Assembly: GCA_964551735.1 (NCBI GenBank)
Contig: CAZKEF010000006.1
Span: forward strand, 132,021-196,020
Direction of reading: 5' to 3'
DNA: 64,000 nt
Origin: DAOUAT01 sp964551735
GTDB lineage: Bacteria > Chloroflexota > Anaerolineae > CG2-30-64-16
Part shown: positions 63,902-64,000 of the stretch, one piece after another
Layout of the letters: every line of letters begins with the position of its first letter
How positions within the stretch are numbered: position 1 is the stretch's first letter
Notes under the pieces: generated by a model
Database searches by the model: none
What the model was told of the DNA's origin: nothing
What the model saw: the letters and a program-made list of their open reading frames with translations, nothing else
Made by a program: the position numbers and the translations under genes

Positions 63902-63930
63902 ATTCTAGCATAGCGAGGGCTACAGAGCAA
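63902..63930 (-). promoter_or_regulatory. Promoter of the sphingolipid-like operon (minus strand)
   Basis: On the minus strand TTGCTC and TAGAAT are separated by 17 bases, giving a leader of about 60 bases before the SDR start at 63835. No other gene is visible between here and the right edge. Confidence 0.6.
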
Positions 63931-64000
63931 ATGATTCTCAGCCTGCGCAGGAATTCCAAATGCAAAACCGAACAGGCGTCACCTTGACTGCAAAGAAGCA

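Overview
This is about 64 kb of high-GC bacterial DNA from a draft or metagenomic contig, with one 100-base gap of Ns at 11312-11411. No rRNA or tRNA was seen. The gene content suggests the phylum Chloroflexota (an Anaerolineae/Caldilineae-like lineage). Reasons are giant secreted LamG proteins with Thr-Pro linkers, a C-terminal WLPL(V/L) motif, an AI-2E/HAD fusion, a lone PEP/pyruvate-binding protein, a fatty acyl-AMP ligase, an exosortase and a tungsten-type aldehyde oxidoreductase. The phylum call is an inference from gene style, not from a marker-gene tree.

Layout. (1) 2-18130: one enormous secreted multidomain protein, cut at the left edge and interrupted by the N gap, followed by a small secreted protein that shares a module with its C-terminus. 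(2) 18131-19281: decayed DNA with an AAA_14/DUF4143 ATPase remnant, a truncated PIN toxin and an antitoxin-like ORF. (3) 19282-32626: housekeeping genes in short operons (sugar kinase, endonuclease IV, cobalamin adenosyltransferase, phosphoesterase, DegV, isoaspartyl peptidase, acylphosphatase, RNase HI, Nudix, tryptophanase, AhpD-like, TsaD, a free-standing ThrRS editing domain, FAAL). (4) 32641-42018: a stand-alone metallo-beta-lactamase, an operon of D-aminopeptidase, acetyltransferase, exosortase and EpsI, a convergent PEP-CTERM protein with Asp-box repeats, a frameshifted glycosidase, and ComEC. (5) 42336-52863: an anion transporter, the PEP/pyruvate-binding protein, an RNA uracil methyltransferase, rpsO-pnp, signal peptidase I and the AI-2E/HAD fusion. 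(6) 53016-59347: amino-acid ABC permease and binding protein, aldehyde ferredoxin oxidoreductase, and a papain-like protease. (7) 59459-63930: a four-gene minus-strand operon that looks like a bacterial sphingolipid (ceramide) pathway.

How the parts work together. The sphingolipid operon runs from its own promoter: a ketodihydrosphingosine-reductase-like SDR, a YghO/bCerS-like N-acyltransferase, a CerR-like extended SDR and a serine-palmitoyltransferase-like alpha-oxoamine synthase. The exosortase, EpsI and the neighbouring PEP-CTERM protein form a compact sorting system with its substrate. The aldehyde oxidoreductase promoter has a CATGAC-N4-GTCATG palindrome centred at -41.5, the classical class II activator position. 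A second copy of that palindrome lies upstream of the glycosidase.

The DNA between genes is full of short dispersed repeats. At least five families recur: GACGAATGACGGA-type, ACGCAATACGCA-type, a 55-bp element ending in GTAGGGGC/GCCCCTAC, a CTGAGCGGAGCAC palindrome, and a CCCTGAGCCT element. Several have inserted into coding sequences without breaking the frame (giant protein, isoaspartyl peptidase, exosortase, PNPase). Many promoters follow TTG(C/A)-N16-18-TA(T/G)A(A/C)T.
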